From the NCBI GenBank assembly GCA_029975915.1, contig JARKOC010000133.1, forward strand, positions 1 to 64,000: a stretch of 64,000 nt of DNA, read 5' to 3'. The notes beneath the pieces are model-generated. The model saw nothing but the letters and a program-made list of their open reading frames with translations, searched no databases and was not told the DNA's origin. Shown in pieces: positions 33,964 through 43,695 of the stretch. Both the position numbers and the translations under genes were made by a program. Source of the stretch: Bryobacteraceae bacterium. GTDB taxonomy: Bacteria > Acidobacteriota > Terriglobia > Bryobacterales > Bryobacteraceae. Numbering within the stretch: position 1 is the first letter of the stretch; each line of letters starts with the position of its first letter.

Positions 33964-36117
33964 GTGCTTGAGACGCTGCGCATACTGGGGGCCGCCTCCG
34001 TAATTGTTGCGGCTTCGATCGGACTTGGACGCGCCATCTGGAATTGGCGTCAACCTTCATTTGCCCTGGCGCTGGTTTCCGGGACGGCCGCACTCAGCGT
34101 CCTTTTCTTTGGACTGCTTACGATCGGATTCTACCGGCCTCCCGCCATCTGGGCTGTGCTGATCCTGTCAATTGCCGCCGGAACGTGGAAGATCCGTTTG
34201 CAGAAATGGCATCGTCCCCCTTGGTGGGCAGCCGGCATCGCACTCATCTACGCCGCCTTTTATCTGGTTCACGCCCTCGCGCCCGAGATTCAGCCGGACG
34301 GCGCCGGATACCACCTCGGCATGCCGTCCCAATGGCTCGCGAACGGGGGATTCACCCACCGAATCGGCTTCTTCGAGTTGCTGCCGCTTGGCATTGAAAC
34401 CCTTTATGGCGCAGCCATGACGCTGGGTGGCCCATCCGCTGCGAAACTCGTGCATTTGACGTTTCTTGGATTTTCCTGTGCATTAATCCTTCAGATTTCC
34501 CGGAGGCTGGGGATTTGCTCCAATGCCGCCTGGGCCGCCGCGTTACTGTTTGCCCTTGCACCAGTCACAGGAATCAGTTCAACGTCCGCATACACGGATG
34601 CGGCTATGGTCTGTGCCCACCTTGCGCTCTTGGCCTTGTTGCTCGATTGGAGAGAAAAGCCGTCGGCGCCGCTCGCTCTGCACGTGGGCTTGGCTGCGGG
34701 TCTGTGTTATGCAATCAAGATGAGCGGAGCCATCCCGGCGATGGCGGCATTCCTTTTCATCCTCTGCCGGCGGCGCGCAGCGCACGCGTTGGTTTCCGCT
34801 GGCGCGGCTGCTCTTGTTTCGGCGCCGTGGGCGGTGAGAGCCTGGTGGCTCACTTCGAATCCAATCGCACCGCTTGGAAACGCCTGGTTCGACAACGATG
34901 CTTTCAGCGCTGCTTCCGAGGAGGCGCTGGCCGACTACCTGCGCACTTACGGATTGGCCGCCTGGAGCGACATACCGCGCCAGTTGCTGGTCTCAGGCGA
35001 GTCCCTTCAGGGACTTCTCGGGCCTGTCTTCATCCTGGCTCCCGTCGCCTTGATCGCCCTGCGAAGGCAGGCGGGACGGTGGCTGCTCGCCGCCGCGGCC
35101 GTCGCCGCTCTGCCCTGGGCAATGAACATTGGCGCCCGATTTCTCATGCCGCCAATGCCCTTTCTGGCGCTGGCCCTGGTGAGCGTCTTGCCGCTCCGAC
35201 TGCTTCCCGCACTTCTGACCCTGCATGCCGCCCTCTCGCTGCCCATGATGATGGATCGTTACTCCGGCCCCCACGCCTGGCGGCTCAAGGGCCTGCCGTG
35301 GCAGGCGGCTTTCCGCCTTGTGCCTGAACACGATTATCTGCGCAAGACATATCTCGAATACAACGTCGCTCGAATGGTCTCCCGCAATGTCAGGTCGGGA
35401 GAGGAGTTGTTGGACCTGGTTGGGGTGCCGCTGCTCTACTCGAACACACCGGCCCACGGGCCGTTGCCGGCAGTTGTCTTCGACCAAATGGCCCAAACCA
35501 TGGCCGTCGCTTCTATGCCAGTACCCGATTCACTCGTGGAGGCAAGATACGAAAACAATAGCCGGTTCCTGAGGGGCGTCAGGGTCCGCTTCAGCGGCGA
35601 ATCGAAATCGGATGCCGCTGTTGTGGAACTGAGACTCGAACGTCACGGCCAGGCGCTCGCTCCGCCCCGCTACTGGTTCCTACGCGCCTGGCCCATGCCG
35701 CAGGATGCCGCTCTAGCCATCGACGGAAACATGGGAACCCGCTGGAGGAGTTACCAGGGAGGAAAGACTGGCCACTTTCTGGAGTTCCTTTTCGACCGCC
35801 CGATACCATTCGACGCGATCAGGATCGTCACACCAGCGACGGGCGATGGGAAGGCGAACATTGACGTTTACGGATTGGGCATGGAACACGCCTGGCATCA
35901 ACTTCCTCGGCGCTGTCCTCCCGCTCTGCTTCCACGGAGGACGTTGCGGGCTGATGCCTCCGCGTTTCTCCGCAGCAAAGGGATCCGTTGGATCATCGCG
36001 CCGACGCACGAGTCGGGGCACGGGCCGGTTGGCCGCTCCTTGATGGAATACCCAAACGCCTGGGGTGTTGACCGCGTGGAGCAGTACGAAGGTTACTGGC
36101 TATTCAGGCTTCGTTGA
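33964..36117 (+). CDS. GT-C-type polytopic membrane protein with a discoidin-like tail
   Basis: A 717-residue protein with about 11-12 transmembrane helices over residues 1-430, of the type seen in lipid-linked-sugar glycosyltransferases (GT39/PMT-like). The first large loop carries the acidic PDGAGYHLGMP segment, where GT-C enzymes place catalytic Asp. After the helices comes a soluble part; residues about 570-650 read as a discoidin-like beta domain (AIDGNMGTRWRSYQGGKTGHF, then FDAIRIVTP). The GTG start at 33964 is 14 bases after the previous stop. Donor and acceptor are not predictable. Its end overlaps the convergent ypdA gene by 18 bases. Confidence 0.75.
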   Translation: MLETLRILGAASVIVAASIGLGRAIWNWRQPSFALALVSGTAALSVLFFGLLTIGFYRPPAIWAVLILSIAAGTWKIRLQKWHRPPWWAAGIALIYAAFYLVHALAPEIQPDGAGYHLGMPSQWLANGGFTHRIGFFELLPLGIETLYGAAMTLGGPSAAKLVHLTFLGFSCALILQISRRLGICSNAAWAAALLFALAPVTGISSTSAYTDAAMVCAHLALLALLLDWREKPSAPLALHVGLAAGLCYAIKMSGAIPAMAAFLFILCRRRAAHALVSAGAAALVSAPWAVRAWWLTSNPIAPLGNAWFDNDAFSAASEEALADYLRTYGLAAWSDIPRQLLVSGESLQGLLGPVFILAPVALIALRRQAGRWLLAAAAVAALPWAMNIGARFLMPPMPFLALALVSVLPLRLLPALLTLHAALSLPMMMDRYSGPHAWRLKGLPWQAAFRLVPEHDYLRKTYLEYNVARMVSRNVRSGEELLDLVGVPLLYSNTPAHGPLPAVVFDQMAQTMAVASMPVPDSLVEARYENNSRFLRGVRVRFSGESKSDAAVVELRLERHGQALAPPRYWFLRAWPMPQDAALAIDGNMGTRWRSYQGGKTGHFLEFLFDRPIPFDAIRIVTPATGDGKANIDVYGLGMEHAWHQLPRRCPPALLPRRTLRADASAFLRSKGIRWIIAPTHESGHGPVGRSLMEYPNAWGVDRVEQYEGYWLFRLR

Positions 36118-37089
36118 AAGTGATTGCGCAATGGCTTCGGCAATCTGGGCGCCGTGGAAGCGGCCGTTCTCGATGAAGATCTCGTTTGTATGCATCCCGG
36201 CCACCAGCACGCCGGCCAGATAGACTCCCGGGCGCTCGCTTTCAAGCGTGTCTGGGTTCAGCCGGGGGCGGCGCGATTCCTCATCGAAAACGATGCCGTG
36301 GCGTGACAGAAACCCGGTGTCGGGCCTGTAGCCGGTCATGGCGAACACGAAATCGTTGTTGATAGTGACTTCACCTTCGGGTGTGTCCAGCGTCACTGTC
36401 GCAGGATCTATGTGCCGGACAGTGGATTCGAAATAAGCCTTGATCTCTCCGCTTCTGATCCGGTTTTCGATATCCGGGCGGATCCAGTACTTGACGCTGC
36501 CGCTCATTGAATCGCCCCGATGAACCAAAGTGACGCGCGCGCCCGACCGGTGCAACTCTAGCGCGGCAATGGCGGCCGAGTTCTTACCGCCGACAACGAG
36601 AACGTCGTGGCCGTAATAGGGATGCGCTTCCTTGTAATAGTGCATCACCTTCGAAAGGTCCTCGCCCTGGACGCCAAGCATGTTCGGCTTGTCGTAGTAG
36701 CCGGTGGACAGGATCACTTTGCGGGTGGCATACTCGCACGGCCTCCCCCTGCGGTTGTGCGTATAGATGGTGAAATCGCCGTCAGAACCAAGAAAACCGG
36801 TCACTCGCTCATATTGATGGATGTCGAGATCATAATGATCGGCGACGCGGCGGTAATATTTCAGCGCTTCGGCTCGAACTGGTTTGTCGCCGAGGCTTGT
36901 CATCGGAATACCGCCGATCTCGAGCAGCTCTGGAGTCGTGAAAAAGGTCATGTTCGTGGGGTAGTTGTAGATCGAATTCGTCAGACAGCCCTTGTCGAAC
37001 AATATGGCCTTGAGACCCCGGCGCTTGAGTTCGATCCCGCACGCCAGACCCGTAGGTCCCGCACCTACAACTACCGCATCGAGAATCAT
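36100..37089 (-). CDS. ypdA: YpdA family putative bacillithiol disulfide reductase
   Basis: A 329-residue FAD/NADPH reductase: N-terminal VVVGAGPTGLACGIEL binds FAD, a second Rossmann motif VLVVGGKNSAAIAALEL binds NADPH, and the C-terminal GVYLAGVL closes the FAD site. It lacks the CxxC of thioredoxin reductase, as YpdA/Bdr does. YpdA reduces bacillithiol disulfide, in keeping with acidobacterial use of bacillithiol. The ATG overlaps the alaS stop by 4 bases, so it is cotranscribed with alaS. No bsh biosynthetic genes are in the window. Confidence 0.86.
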   Translation of the reverse strand: MILDAVVVGAGPTGLACGIELKRRGLKAILFDKGCLTNSIYNYPTNMTFFTTPELLEIGGIPMTSLGDKPVRAEALKYYRRVADHYDLDIHQYERVTGFLGSDGDFTIYTHNRRGRPCEYATRKVILSTGYYDKPNMLGVQGEDLSKVMHYYKEAHPYYGHDVLVVGGKNSAAIAALELHRSGARVTLVHRGDSMSGSVKYWIRPDIENRIRSGEIKAYFESTVRHIDPATVTLDTPEGEVTINNDFVFAMTGYRPDTGFLSRHGIVFDEESRRPRLNPDTLESERPGVYLAGVLVAGMHTNEIFIENGRFHGAQIAEAIAQSLSTKPE

Positions 37090-39734
37090 GCCGAGAGCAT
37101 GCCTTCGACCGCCGCATATACAGAGTCAAGCGCCGCCGGCAGAGCAGAGGCGTCCTTGCCCCCGGCTTCCGCCAGGTCGGGTCTTCCGCCACCCTTGCCG
37201 CCTGTGGACTGGGCCACCGCGCCGGCGAGCTTGCCCGCATGAACCTTTGCCGTCAGATCTTTTGTGACCGCGGCGACAATGGCGACATTGCCTTCAGCCA
37301 CCGACGCCAGCACGACGACTCCCGAGCCCCATTTGTTGCGCAACGAGTCCGCCATGTTGCGCATTTGCGCCCGATCCATGCCGTGCACACGCGCCGCGAG
37401 TACCCTCACACCGCCGATCTCCCGGGCTTGCGCCTCCACATCACGCGCCTGGGCCACGGCGGCCTTTTCGCGCAACTGGGCCAGTTCCTTCTCCACCGCT
37501 TTCTGCTGGGCAAGCAGCTTCTCTATTTGATCGAGCAGTTCGGACTCTTTCGTCTTCAGCATCGACGACGCCGTGGCAACCGCATTCGCTGTCTCCTGGA
37601 AGCGCCGGAGCGCGCCAGCTCCCGTGATGGCTTCAATACGGCGGACGCCGGCCGAAATCGAACTCTCGTGAACTACCTTCAGCAGGCCGATGTCGCCGGT
37701 GCGCTGAACGTGGGTGCCGCCGCAGAGCTCGGTGCTGAAGCCAGGCACCTGAACCACGCGAACACGCTCGCCGTACTTCTCGCCGAACAGAGCCATGGCG
37801 CCGGTCTCAATCGCCGCGTCGAGCGCCATCACTTCGGTCGTAACTGACGTGTTGCGCAGGATCTCATCGTTCACCAAGCGCTCGACTTCGGTGATCTCGT
37901 CGGCATCCATGGCTGTGTAGTGCGAGAAGTCGAATCGCAGGCGGCCCGGGTCGACCACACTGCCGGCCTGCTTGACATGCGTGCCCAGCACCTTGCGGAG
38001 CGCCGCATGCGTCAGATGGGTCGCCGTGTGATTGCGCATCGTCGAGCGGCGCGCTTCCTCGTTCACCTCAGCGCTGACCAGCATGTCCACCATCAGCGGC
38101 GCAGCGGCCGCAATCTTGTGAACCGTCAAACCAGGCAACGCGGCGTAAGTCCCATGGACATGGGCCAGCACTTCGCCGGTCTGGACTGAACGTATCACGC
38201 CAATATCACCCACCTGGCCGCCTGATTCCGCATAGAACGGCGTCTGGTCCAGAACGAGTTCGCCTTCGGCGCCGGCGGGCAATTCCGTAACGCTCGCTTG
38301 ATCCGCCACCAGCGCCACAATCCGCGATCCGGCGCAGGACATCGTCTCATAGCCCAGGAACGCAGTCCGGCCCTTTTCCAGCAGTTCCTGGTAAACGGGC
38401 GCCACCTGGGCCCTTTCCGCGCCTTTCCATGAGGCCCGGGCGCGTTCGCGCTGCTGGCGCATGGCATCCTCGAACCCTTCGAGATCGATCGCCAGGCCTA
38501 ATTCGCGGGCCATCTCCTGTTGCTCGTCAAGCGCCATGCCGTAGGTGTCGTAAAGCTTGAACGCGGCCTCGCCTGGCAGCGTTCCGGTGGACGCTTTCTT
38601 CGCTTCGTCGTGGAAAACCCTCTCGGCTACCTGGAACGTGGTCGCGTAGCGGCCTTCTTCGTCCCGTACGATGCGGGCAACCCTCTGGACGCTTTCGAGC
38701 ATCTCCGGGTAGGCCGGCTTCATCCACTCGGCGACGAATCCCGTCAGCTTGTACAGAAACGCATCCTGCACCCCGATCATGCGCGCGTTACGCATGGCGC
38801 GCCGCATGATCTTGCGCAGCACATAGCCGCGTCCCTCGTTCGACGGAACCACTCCATCATGGATCAGGAACGCCGCCGACCGCGCGTGATCGGCACAGAT
38901 ACGCAATACAGTGTCGGAACGTGTGTCGCTGCCATAAGGTTTGCCGAATAGTTCGCCGGCATGCTCGACGATTGGTTTCAGCAGGTCGCAATCGTAATTT
39001 GACAGCTTGCCCTGCATGATCGCAGCCACGCGTTCAAGCCCCATGCCCGTGTCGATCGACGGCTTTGGCAACGGCGTCAGCGTTCCCGCGCCATCGCGGT
39101 CAAACTGCATGAAGACAAGATTCCAGATTTCGACGAACCGTCCGCCGCCGTCGAGTGGAAACTGCTCTGCCTCCCTGCCCGGCTCGGCCGCTCCGGGACC
39201 GAGATCGAAGTGAATTTCCGAGCACGGCCCGCATGGACCTGTCTCGCCCATTTGCCAGAAGTTGTCCTTCTCGTCGAGGCGGAAGATGCGGCTCTTGGGG
39301 ACGCCGGCCACCTTCTGCCAAAGCTGTTCGGCCTCGTCGTCCTCGCGGAAGACTGTGACGTAGAGCCGGTCCTTGTCGAGGCCGTAGCCGTTGGTCACTA
39401 GGTCCCAGGCGAAGTCGATGGCATCGGCCTTGAAGTAGTCGCCGAAGCTGAAGTTGCCCATCATCTCGAAAAAGGTGTGGTGCCGGCGGGTATAGCCGAC
39501 GTTTTCGAGATCGTTGTGCTTGCCGCCGGCGCGGACGCATTTCTGGGCGGTGGTAGCGCGCGAGTAATCGCGCTTTTCAATGCCCAAAAAGACGTCCTTG
39601 AACTGGTTCATGCCGGCGTTGGTGAACAACAGCGTCGGGTCGTTGGCGGGAACGAGCGAGGAGGAACGGACGACGCGGTGGTTGCGCGCGGCGAAGAAGT
39701 CGAGAAATTTCTGGCGGATTTCGTGGCCGGTCAC
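37086..39734 (-). CDS. alaS: alanyl-tRNA synthetase
   Basis: Class II tRNA synthetase for alanine, 882 residues, full length. The aminoacylation core begins with FLDFFAARNHRVVRSSSLVP and FTNAGMNQFKDVFLG and includes GETGPCGPCSEIHFDLG; the editing domain has HTATHLTHAAL and ELCGGTHVQ, both zinc-ligand motifs; a coiled coil (about 710-760) leads to the C-Ala DHHA1-like domain with a glycine-rich GGKGGGRPDLAEAGG loop. Upstream lie about 90 bases to the receptor terminator. Confidence 0.97.
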   Translation of the reverse strand: MTGHEIRQKFLDFFAARNHRVVRSSSLVPANDPTLLFTNAGMNQFKDVFLGIEKRDYSRATTAQKCVRAGGKHNDLENVGYTRRHHTFFEMMGNFSFGDYFKADAIDFAWDLVTNGYGLDKDRLYVTVFREDDEAEQLWQKVAGVPKSRIFRLDEKDNFWQMGETGPCGPCSEIHFDLGPGAAEPGREAEQFPLDGGGRFVEIWNLVFMQFDRDGAGTLTPLPKPSIDTGMGLERVAAIMQGKLSNYDCDLLKPIVEHAGELFGKPYGSDTRSDTVLRICADHARSAAFLIHDGVVPSNEGRGYVLRKIMRRAMRNARMIGVQDAFLYKLTGFVAEWMKPAYPEMLESVQRVARIVRDEEGRYATTFQVAERVFHDEAKKASTGTLPGEAAFKLYDTYGMALDEQQEMARELGLAIDLEGFEDAMRQQRERARASWKGAERAQVAPVYQELLEKGRTAFLGYETMSCAGSRIVALVADQASVTELPAGAEGELVLDQTPFYAESGGQVGDIGVIRSVQTGEVLAHVHGTYAALPGLTVHKIAAAAPLMVDMLVSAEVNEEARRSTMRNHTATHLTHAALRKVLGTHVKQAGSVVDPGRLRFDFSHYTAMDADEITEVERLVNDEILRNTSVTTEVMALDAAIETGAMALFGEKYGERVRVVQVPGFSTELCGGTHVQRTGDIGLLKVVHESSISAGVRRIEAITGAGALRRFQETANAVATASSMLKTKESELLDQIEKLLAQQKAVEKELAQLREKAAVAQARDVEAQAREIGGVRVLAARVHGMDRAQMRNMADSLRNKWGSGVVVLASVAEGNVAIVAAVTKDLTAKVHAGKLAGAVAQSTGGKGGGRPDLAEAGGKDASALPAALDSVYAAVEGMLSA

Positions 39735-39823
39735 ACTACCATTGTGGCACAGCGGCCCCGGTGCTCATTCGGCGCGGATGCCTGATTTTGCAGGGGTTTG
39801 GGCGCAAGTACGCGTAAACGTGA

Positions 39824-39852
39824 AAAGGGCGGAGCTTACGGCTCCGCCCTTT
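39824..39852 (-). terminator. rho-independent terminator of the TonB receptor gene
   Basis: A perfect 12-bp stem (AAAGGGCGGAGC / GCTCCGCCCTTT) with a five-base loop lies 24 bases after the receptor stop; on the minus strand the stem ends in CCCTTT followed by TCACGTTT. It separates the receptor from alaS. Confidence 0.85.
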
Positions 39853-39875
39853 GGTTTGGTGTGTCTGGCTCGCGC

Positions 39876-42800
39876 TTAGAATTCGTAGCGCAGGCCGAAT
39901 TGCATCACGCGCGGCGAGCCGAGGACGGAGCTGTACTGGCCGAACGTGCCTGACGCCGAGATGTCAAGCGAAAGGCTGTTGACATCGAACCGCGTCGTGT
40001 TTGTCAGGTTGAAGGTCTCCCAGCGGAACTGCAACCTGTGCTTTTCGTTGTAGGGCATCGTGAAGTTCTTAGCGACGTTTAGGTCGATATTGAACACCCC
40101 ATCGCCACGGAGACCGTTGCGGGTGCCGATGCCGCCCGGCAGTTCGTAATCGAAGGCCGACAGAGCTTCTTCGGGATCCGTGAACAGGCCCGGGCCGTTG
40201 GAGCCGGCGATCGACGTCATGTTCTTGTTGCGGGTGGTGTTGACCGGCTTGCCGGTCCACAGCGCCCAGTTGTTGTTGTTCCAGTTTGTCGGCCACAGAC
40301 CAGTCTCGAAGACGCTGATCGGGAACCCACTGGACATGCGCCAAACGCCGGACAACTGCCACCCGCCGATGATGGCGTCGGCAAGGCCGTTGATTCCCGA
40401 GGCGAAGCGCTTGCCCTTGCCGATCGGCAGATTGTAGACGGCAAAGGCAGACAGCAGGTGGGTGTTGTCATAGTCCGAGACGCCCTTCATCAGGCCGGGC
40501 TGCCATGGGTTCCAGAGGACGCCCGTGGACGAGCCCACGCGCTCGGTGTTCGACCGCAGGTCGATCGACTTCGAGAAGGTGTAGTTGACGTCGACCGAAT
40601 CGCCATTAGTGAATCGCTTGCGGACGTTCAACTGGGCGCCGTGGTAGTTTCCACCGCCGACCGAACTGAACACCGACAGGTACGAGAACTGCGGGCTGTA
40701 GAACGCGTTCGGCCCTAAGATCGAGCAACCAGTGCTGCGTTCGTTGCAGCGCCCCTGGCCAGCTGCCGTATCGAGCTGATAAAGCGCGTAGGTCCAGTCA
40801 TATTGATTGGCGCGGAACCGGTTGTAGACGTTCTGCGTAGCGGTCAGCGTGGAGGTCGCTGCGTTGGGATAAAACTTCTCCCAGAAGGCGACTTTCTGCA
40901 CATCGGCAGTCGGAACGCCTGCGACGACTTGCTTGGCAAGGATCGTCGCTGCCTGGAAGTAGGTTTGGCCCGAGGCCGGGTCCTTGAGATCCGTCGGCAT
41001 GGCGGCGTCGCGGCGGACAAGCGAGCGTCGCGAGAGCCGGCCTACGTAGGAGCCCTGCACAAACCAGCCGTTGTTGAGTTCACGGCCGATGCTGAAGTTC
41101 AGGTTCATGTTGTAGGGGGCTTTCAGTGTGTCGTCAAGGCCGTTGGTGATGGCGAACAGGTTGGGGTATGTCGCCGGGAAGGTCGCCGGAGGCGGCGCCG
41201 GCAGAAGGCCCGATGGGATGCTGGTGATACCCGTGTAGCGGGGCGCTGATTCGATCGTCAGAACGGCCGCCGGGTTGGTGAGCGCGTTCGAAAGGCCGAA
41301 AGCCGTTGCGTCGTAGGACCGCATCAGGCCCGACCCGAACAGGTCATAGTACATGCCCCAGCCCGCGCGAATCGACGTGCGTCCGGGTCCGCCAAAGAGG
41401 AACTTGCTCAGGCCGTCTGTACCTTGCGGCGAGTAAGCCAGCGAGATTCTCGGGGCGAGGTTGTCTTTGTGGAACGGATATAGATCGCGGCCGCCTTTGT
41501 CCTTGGGGATGAACGAGATCAGCCCGGCTTCCATCTGGCTCTTGCCCTGCTGGGCCAGGCCGCCGCGCTTGTCGAACCAGTCGCCGATCGGGATGTTCGG
41601 CGAGACCTGCTGGCCGTTGGCTTCGTAGATCGGGGGCATCAGCGAGTAGCGGACACCCGCGGTCACCGTCAGCGCCCGGTTCACGCGCCACGTGTCTTGG
41701 ACGTAGAACTCAAACTCCTTGTTTTTAAAGTTTCTCGCTACGGGAGCGCCGTTGGGCAGGACCGTGCCGTCAACGAGGTAGTTGTACTGGGCGTTGCCTT
41801 GGGTCACCAGACCCATGACGTCGGCCATGGCGTACCGGAACAGCGTTATGTCGGAAGAGTTCATGTCCGGGAAAGGCGCGTTCAGCACGCTGCCGCTGCC
41901 CACCAGCCAAGAAGCGTTGGCTACGGCGCCGGAGAACGACGTCGAGTAATTGTTCCGTTTGTTTTGATTCAGGCGGATGACGCCGCCGAATTGAATCGTG
42001 TGCGCGCCTTTGATCCAGTTCAAGTCCTCGGCGATTGTGTGCACCGGGATGATGGCCTGGAAACCCCGGCTGAGGCCGATGTAGGGATCCATGCCGCGCA
42101 ATGTCACGGCCGAGAAGTTGGCGATGCCTGTTGACTCCCATCCCTGCCTGGTAAGCCCGTAACGGAAGTTGGAGATGAGGGTCGGCTTCAGGACGCTGGT
42201 AAGGCCAATGGCGATACCCTTGTTGTTGCGCAGCGTGACGCTGTTGGCCGGCTGGCCTGGGAACTGGGGCATGCCCTGTTCATTGTCGTTCTGGAGGTTG
42301 CCGCGGACAAACATGGTGTGCTTGCTGGCGGAGTCCAGAACGTAGTCGAGTTTGGAGATGTAAGTATTCCAACGCAGCGGGGTGGGCGCGGTGAAACGGT
42401 ATCCGACGAAGTTGCGTCCATCGCCGACCGAGAAATCGTTCGGCACCGGGTACTTCTGCATGTCCGCCAGCGCCGCGGCATTCACGCCGCGGGGATCGAG
42501 CAGCGAGGCGATCTGCGCAGGGGTAACCGTAGCCACTCCACCGGCCGTACTGCGGTATTGCAGGATGCCCTGGCGCATGTTCATCGACGGAATGGTTCGA
42601 AGAGCCTGTCCATCGCGGGCGTCCTTGCGGCCTTCCCAGTTGCCGAACAGAAACAACTTGTTCTTGATGATCGGGCCTCCGAGCGAGGCGCCGTAAATGT
42701 TGCGGATCAGTTTCTGGCGCTTAACACCAGAGGAGTTCAGGAAGAAGTCGTTGGCCGTGGTGACGGTATTGCGGTGGTAAGCGTAAAGCGAACCGTGCAA

Positions 42801-43568
42801 TTCGTTCGTGCCACCCTTCGTCACCAAAGCCACCTGGGCGCCGGAGGAACGTCCCTGGTCGGCCGTGGCGTTCAGCGTCGTCACGCGGAACTCCTGGACC
42901 GAGTCAGGCGTCATGCGCAGCACGCTGGTGAAGGCATTGCGATCCATCTGGTCGTTCACGTCCACGCCGTCAAGGGTGACATTCGCCTGGTCGCTCTTGC
43001 CGCCGTTGACCGCGCCGTTTCGGGAATCTGTGTCGCCCTCTTGTGTGAAAACAACACCCGGCTGCAGCGCAAGGAGGCCGACAATGTTTCGGGCGTTCAG
43101 TGGCAACTGCACGACGGGACGGTTCCCGATGGCGTTACCGAGGCTGGCATCAACCGTATTCACTGTGGTGGCTTCCGCTGTCACCGAGACGACCTCGGAG
43201 ACCTGCCCGACCTTTTCGAACGTGACATTGAGCGTAGCTGGAGTGTTTACCAGCAACTGGACATCGTTCACGAGCAGGTCGGCAAAACCGCTCTTTTTGA
43301 CCTTGAGACGGTATGAGCCGGGCGCCAATTGCAGGAAGCGGTAGGCGCCGGACGGATCCGACTCGGTTTCGCGCGTGACGCCAGTGGCGATGTTCTCGAT
43401 CACGAGGGCCGCCCCGGGAACAACGGCGCCCGAAGGATCAGACACTGTGCCGGTAACGGAGGTTGTGCCCTGCCCAAAGGCGCAGAGCGCGATGAGGAAC
43501 ATAGCCAGAAGCTGCATAGAAAGGCGAATGTTCACTTTAGATAATCCCTTTCGATAGTTGGACTTCAT
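39876..43568 (-). CDS. Oar-like TonB-dependent receptor with carboxypeptidase-regulatory domain
   Basis: About 1230 residues of outer-membrane receptor, the expanded acidobacterial type. A signal peptide (MQLLAMFLIALCAFGQ) is followed by a CarboxypepD_reg-like beta-sandwich (about 35-115: VTGTVSDPSGAVVPGA, GAYRFLQLAPGSYRLKV), a plug (LPLNARNIVGLLALQPG, LDGVDVNDQMDRNAF) and a 22-strand-type barrel ending in MQFGLRYEF with terminal Phe. I recognise no TonB box. ATG 43566-43568 is used; GTG 43533-43535, preceded by AAGGGA, gives a cleaner signal peptide and may be the true start. The substrate is unknown, perhaps polysaccharide or peptide fragments. No SusD-type partner is present. Confidence 0.9.
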   Translation of the reverse strand: MKSNYRKGLSKVNIRLSMQLLAMFLIALCAFGQGTTSVTGTVSDPSGAVVPGAALVIENIATGVTRETESDPSGAYRFLQLAPGSYRLKVKKSGFADLLVNDVQLLVNTPATLNVTFEKVGQVSEVVSVTAEATTVNTVDASLGNAIGNRPVVQLPLNARNIVGLLALQPGVVFTQEGDTDSRNGAVNGGKSDQANVTLDGVDVNDQMDRNAFTSVLRMTPDSVQEFRVTTLNATADQGRSSGAQVALVTKGGTNELHGSLYAYHRNTVTTANDFFLNSSGVKRQKLIRNIYGASLGGPIIKNKLFLFGNWEGRKDARDGQALRTIPSMNMRQGILQYRSTAGGVATVTPAQIASLLDPRGVNAAALADMQKYPVPNDFSVGDGRNFVGYRFTAPTPLRWNTYISKLDYVLDSASKHTMFVRGNLQNDNEQGMPQFPGQPANSVTLRNNKGIAIGLTSVLKPTLISNFRYGLTRQGWESTGIANFSAVTLRGMDPYIGLSRGFQAIIPVHTIAEDLNWIKGAHTIQFGGVIRLNQNKRNNYSTSFSGAVANASWLVGSGSVLNAPFPDMNSSDITLFRYAMADVMGLVTQGNAQYNYLVDGTVLPNGAPVARNFKNKEFEFYVQDTWRVNRALTVTAGVRYSLMPPIYEANGQQVSPNIPIGDWFDKRGGLAQQGKSQMEAGLISFIPKDKGGRDLYPFHKDNLAPRISLAYSPQGTDGLSKFLFGGPGRTSIRAGWGMYYDLFGSGLMRSYDATAFGLSNALTNPAAVLTIESAPRYTGITSIPSGLLPAPPPATFPATYPNLFAITNGLDDTLKAPYNMNLNFSIGRELNNGWFVQGSYVGRLSRRSLVRRDAAMPTDLKDPASGQTYFQAATILAKQVVAGVPTADVQKVAFWEKFYPNAATSTLTATQNVYNRFRANQYDWTYALYQLDTAAGQGRCNERSTGCSILGPNAFYSPQFSYLSVFSSVGGGNYHGAQLNVRKRFTNGDSVDVNYTFSKSIDLRSNTERVGSSTGVLWNPWQPGLMKGVSDYDNTHLLSAFAVYNLPIGKGKRFASGINGLADAIIGGWQLSGVWRMSSGFPISVFETGLWPTNWNNNNWALWTGKPVNTTRNKNMTSIAGSNGPGLFTDPEEALSAFDYELPGGIGTRNGLRGDGVFNIDLNVAKNFTMPYNEKHRLQFRWETFNLTNTTRFDVNSLSLDISASGTFGQYSSVLGSPRVMQFGLRYEF

Positions 43569-43695
43569 GCCGCTCGCTGGGGATGCTGGCGGCTTTGCGG
43601 CTTCTGTCTGATTGGACAAACAGAAGCTTCCCTGATGTTACTCAGGAAACAATAGTTCCAGGGGTGATGTCAACAAGAAATGCAACTGGGTGCTA

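Noticed and set aside
43620..43695. Perfect TTGACA (-35 box) or sigma-54-like site before the TonB receptor gene
   Set aside because: The TTGACA has no TATAAT-like box at 16-18 bases, and the GCAC/TTGC arrangement has the wrong spacing for sigma-54.
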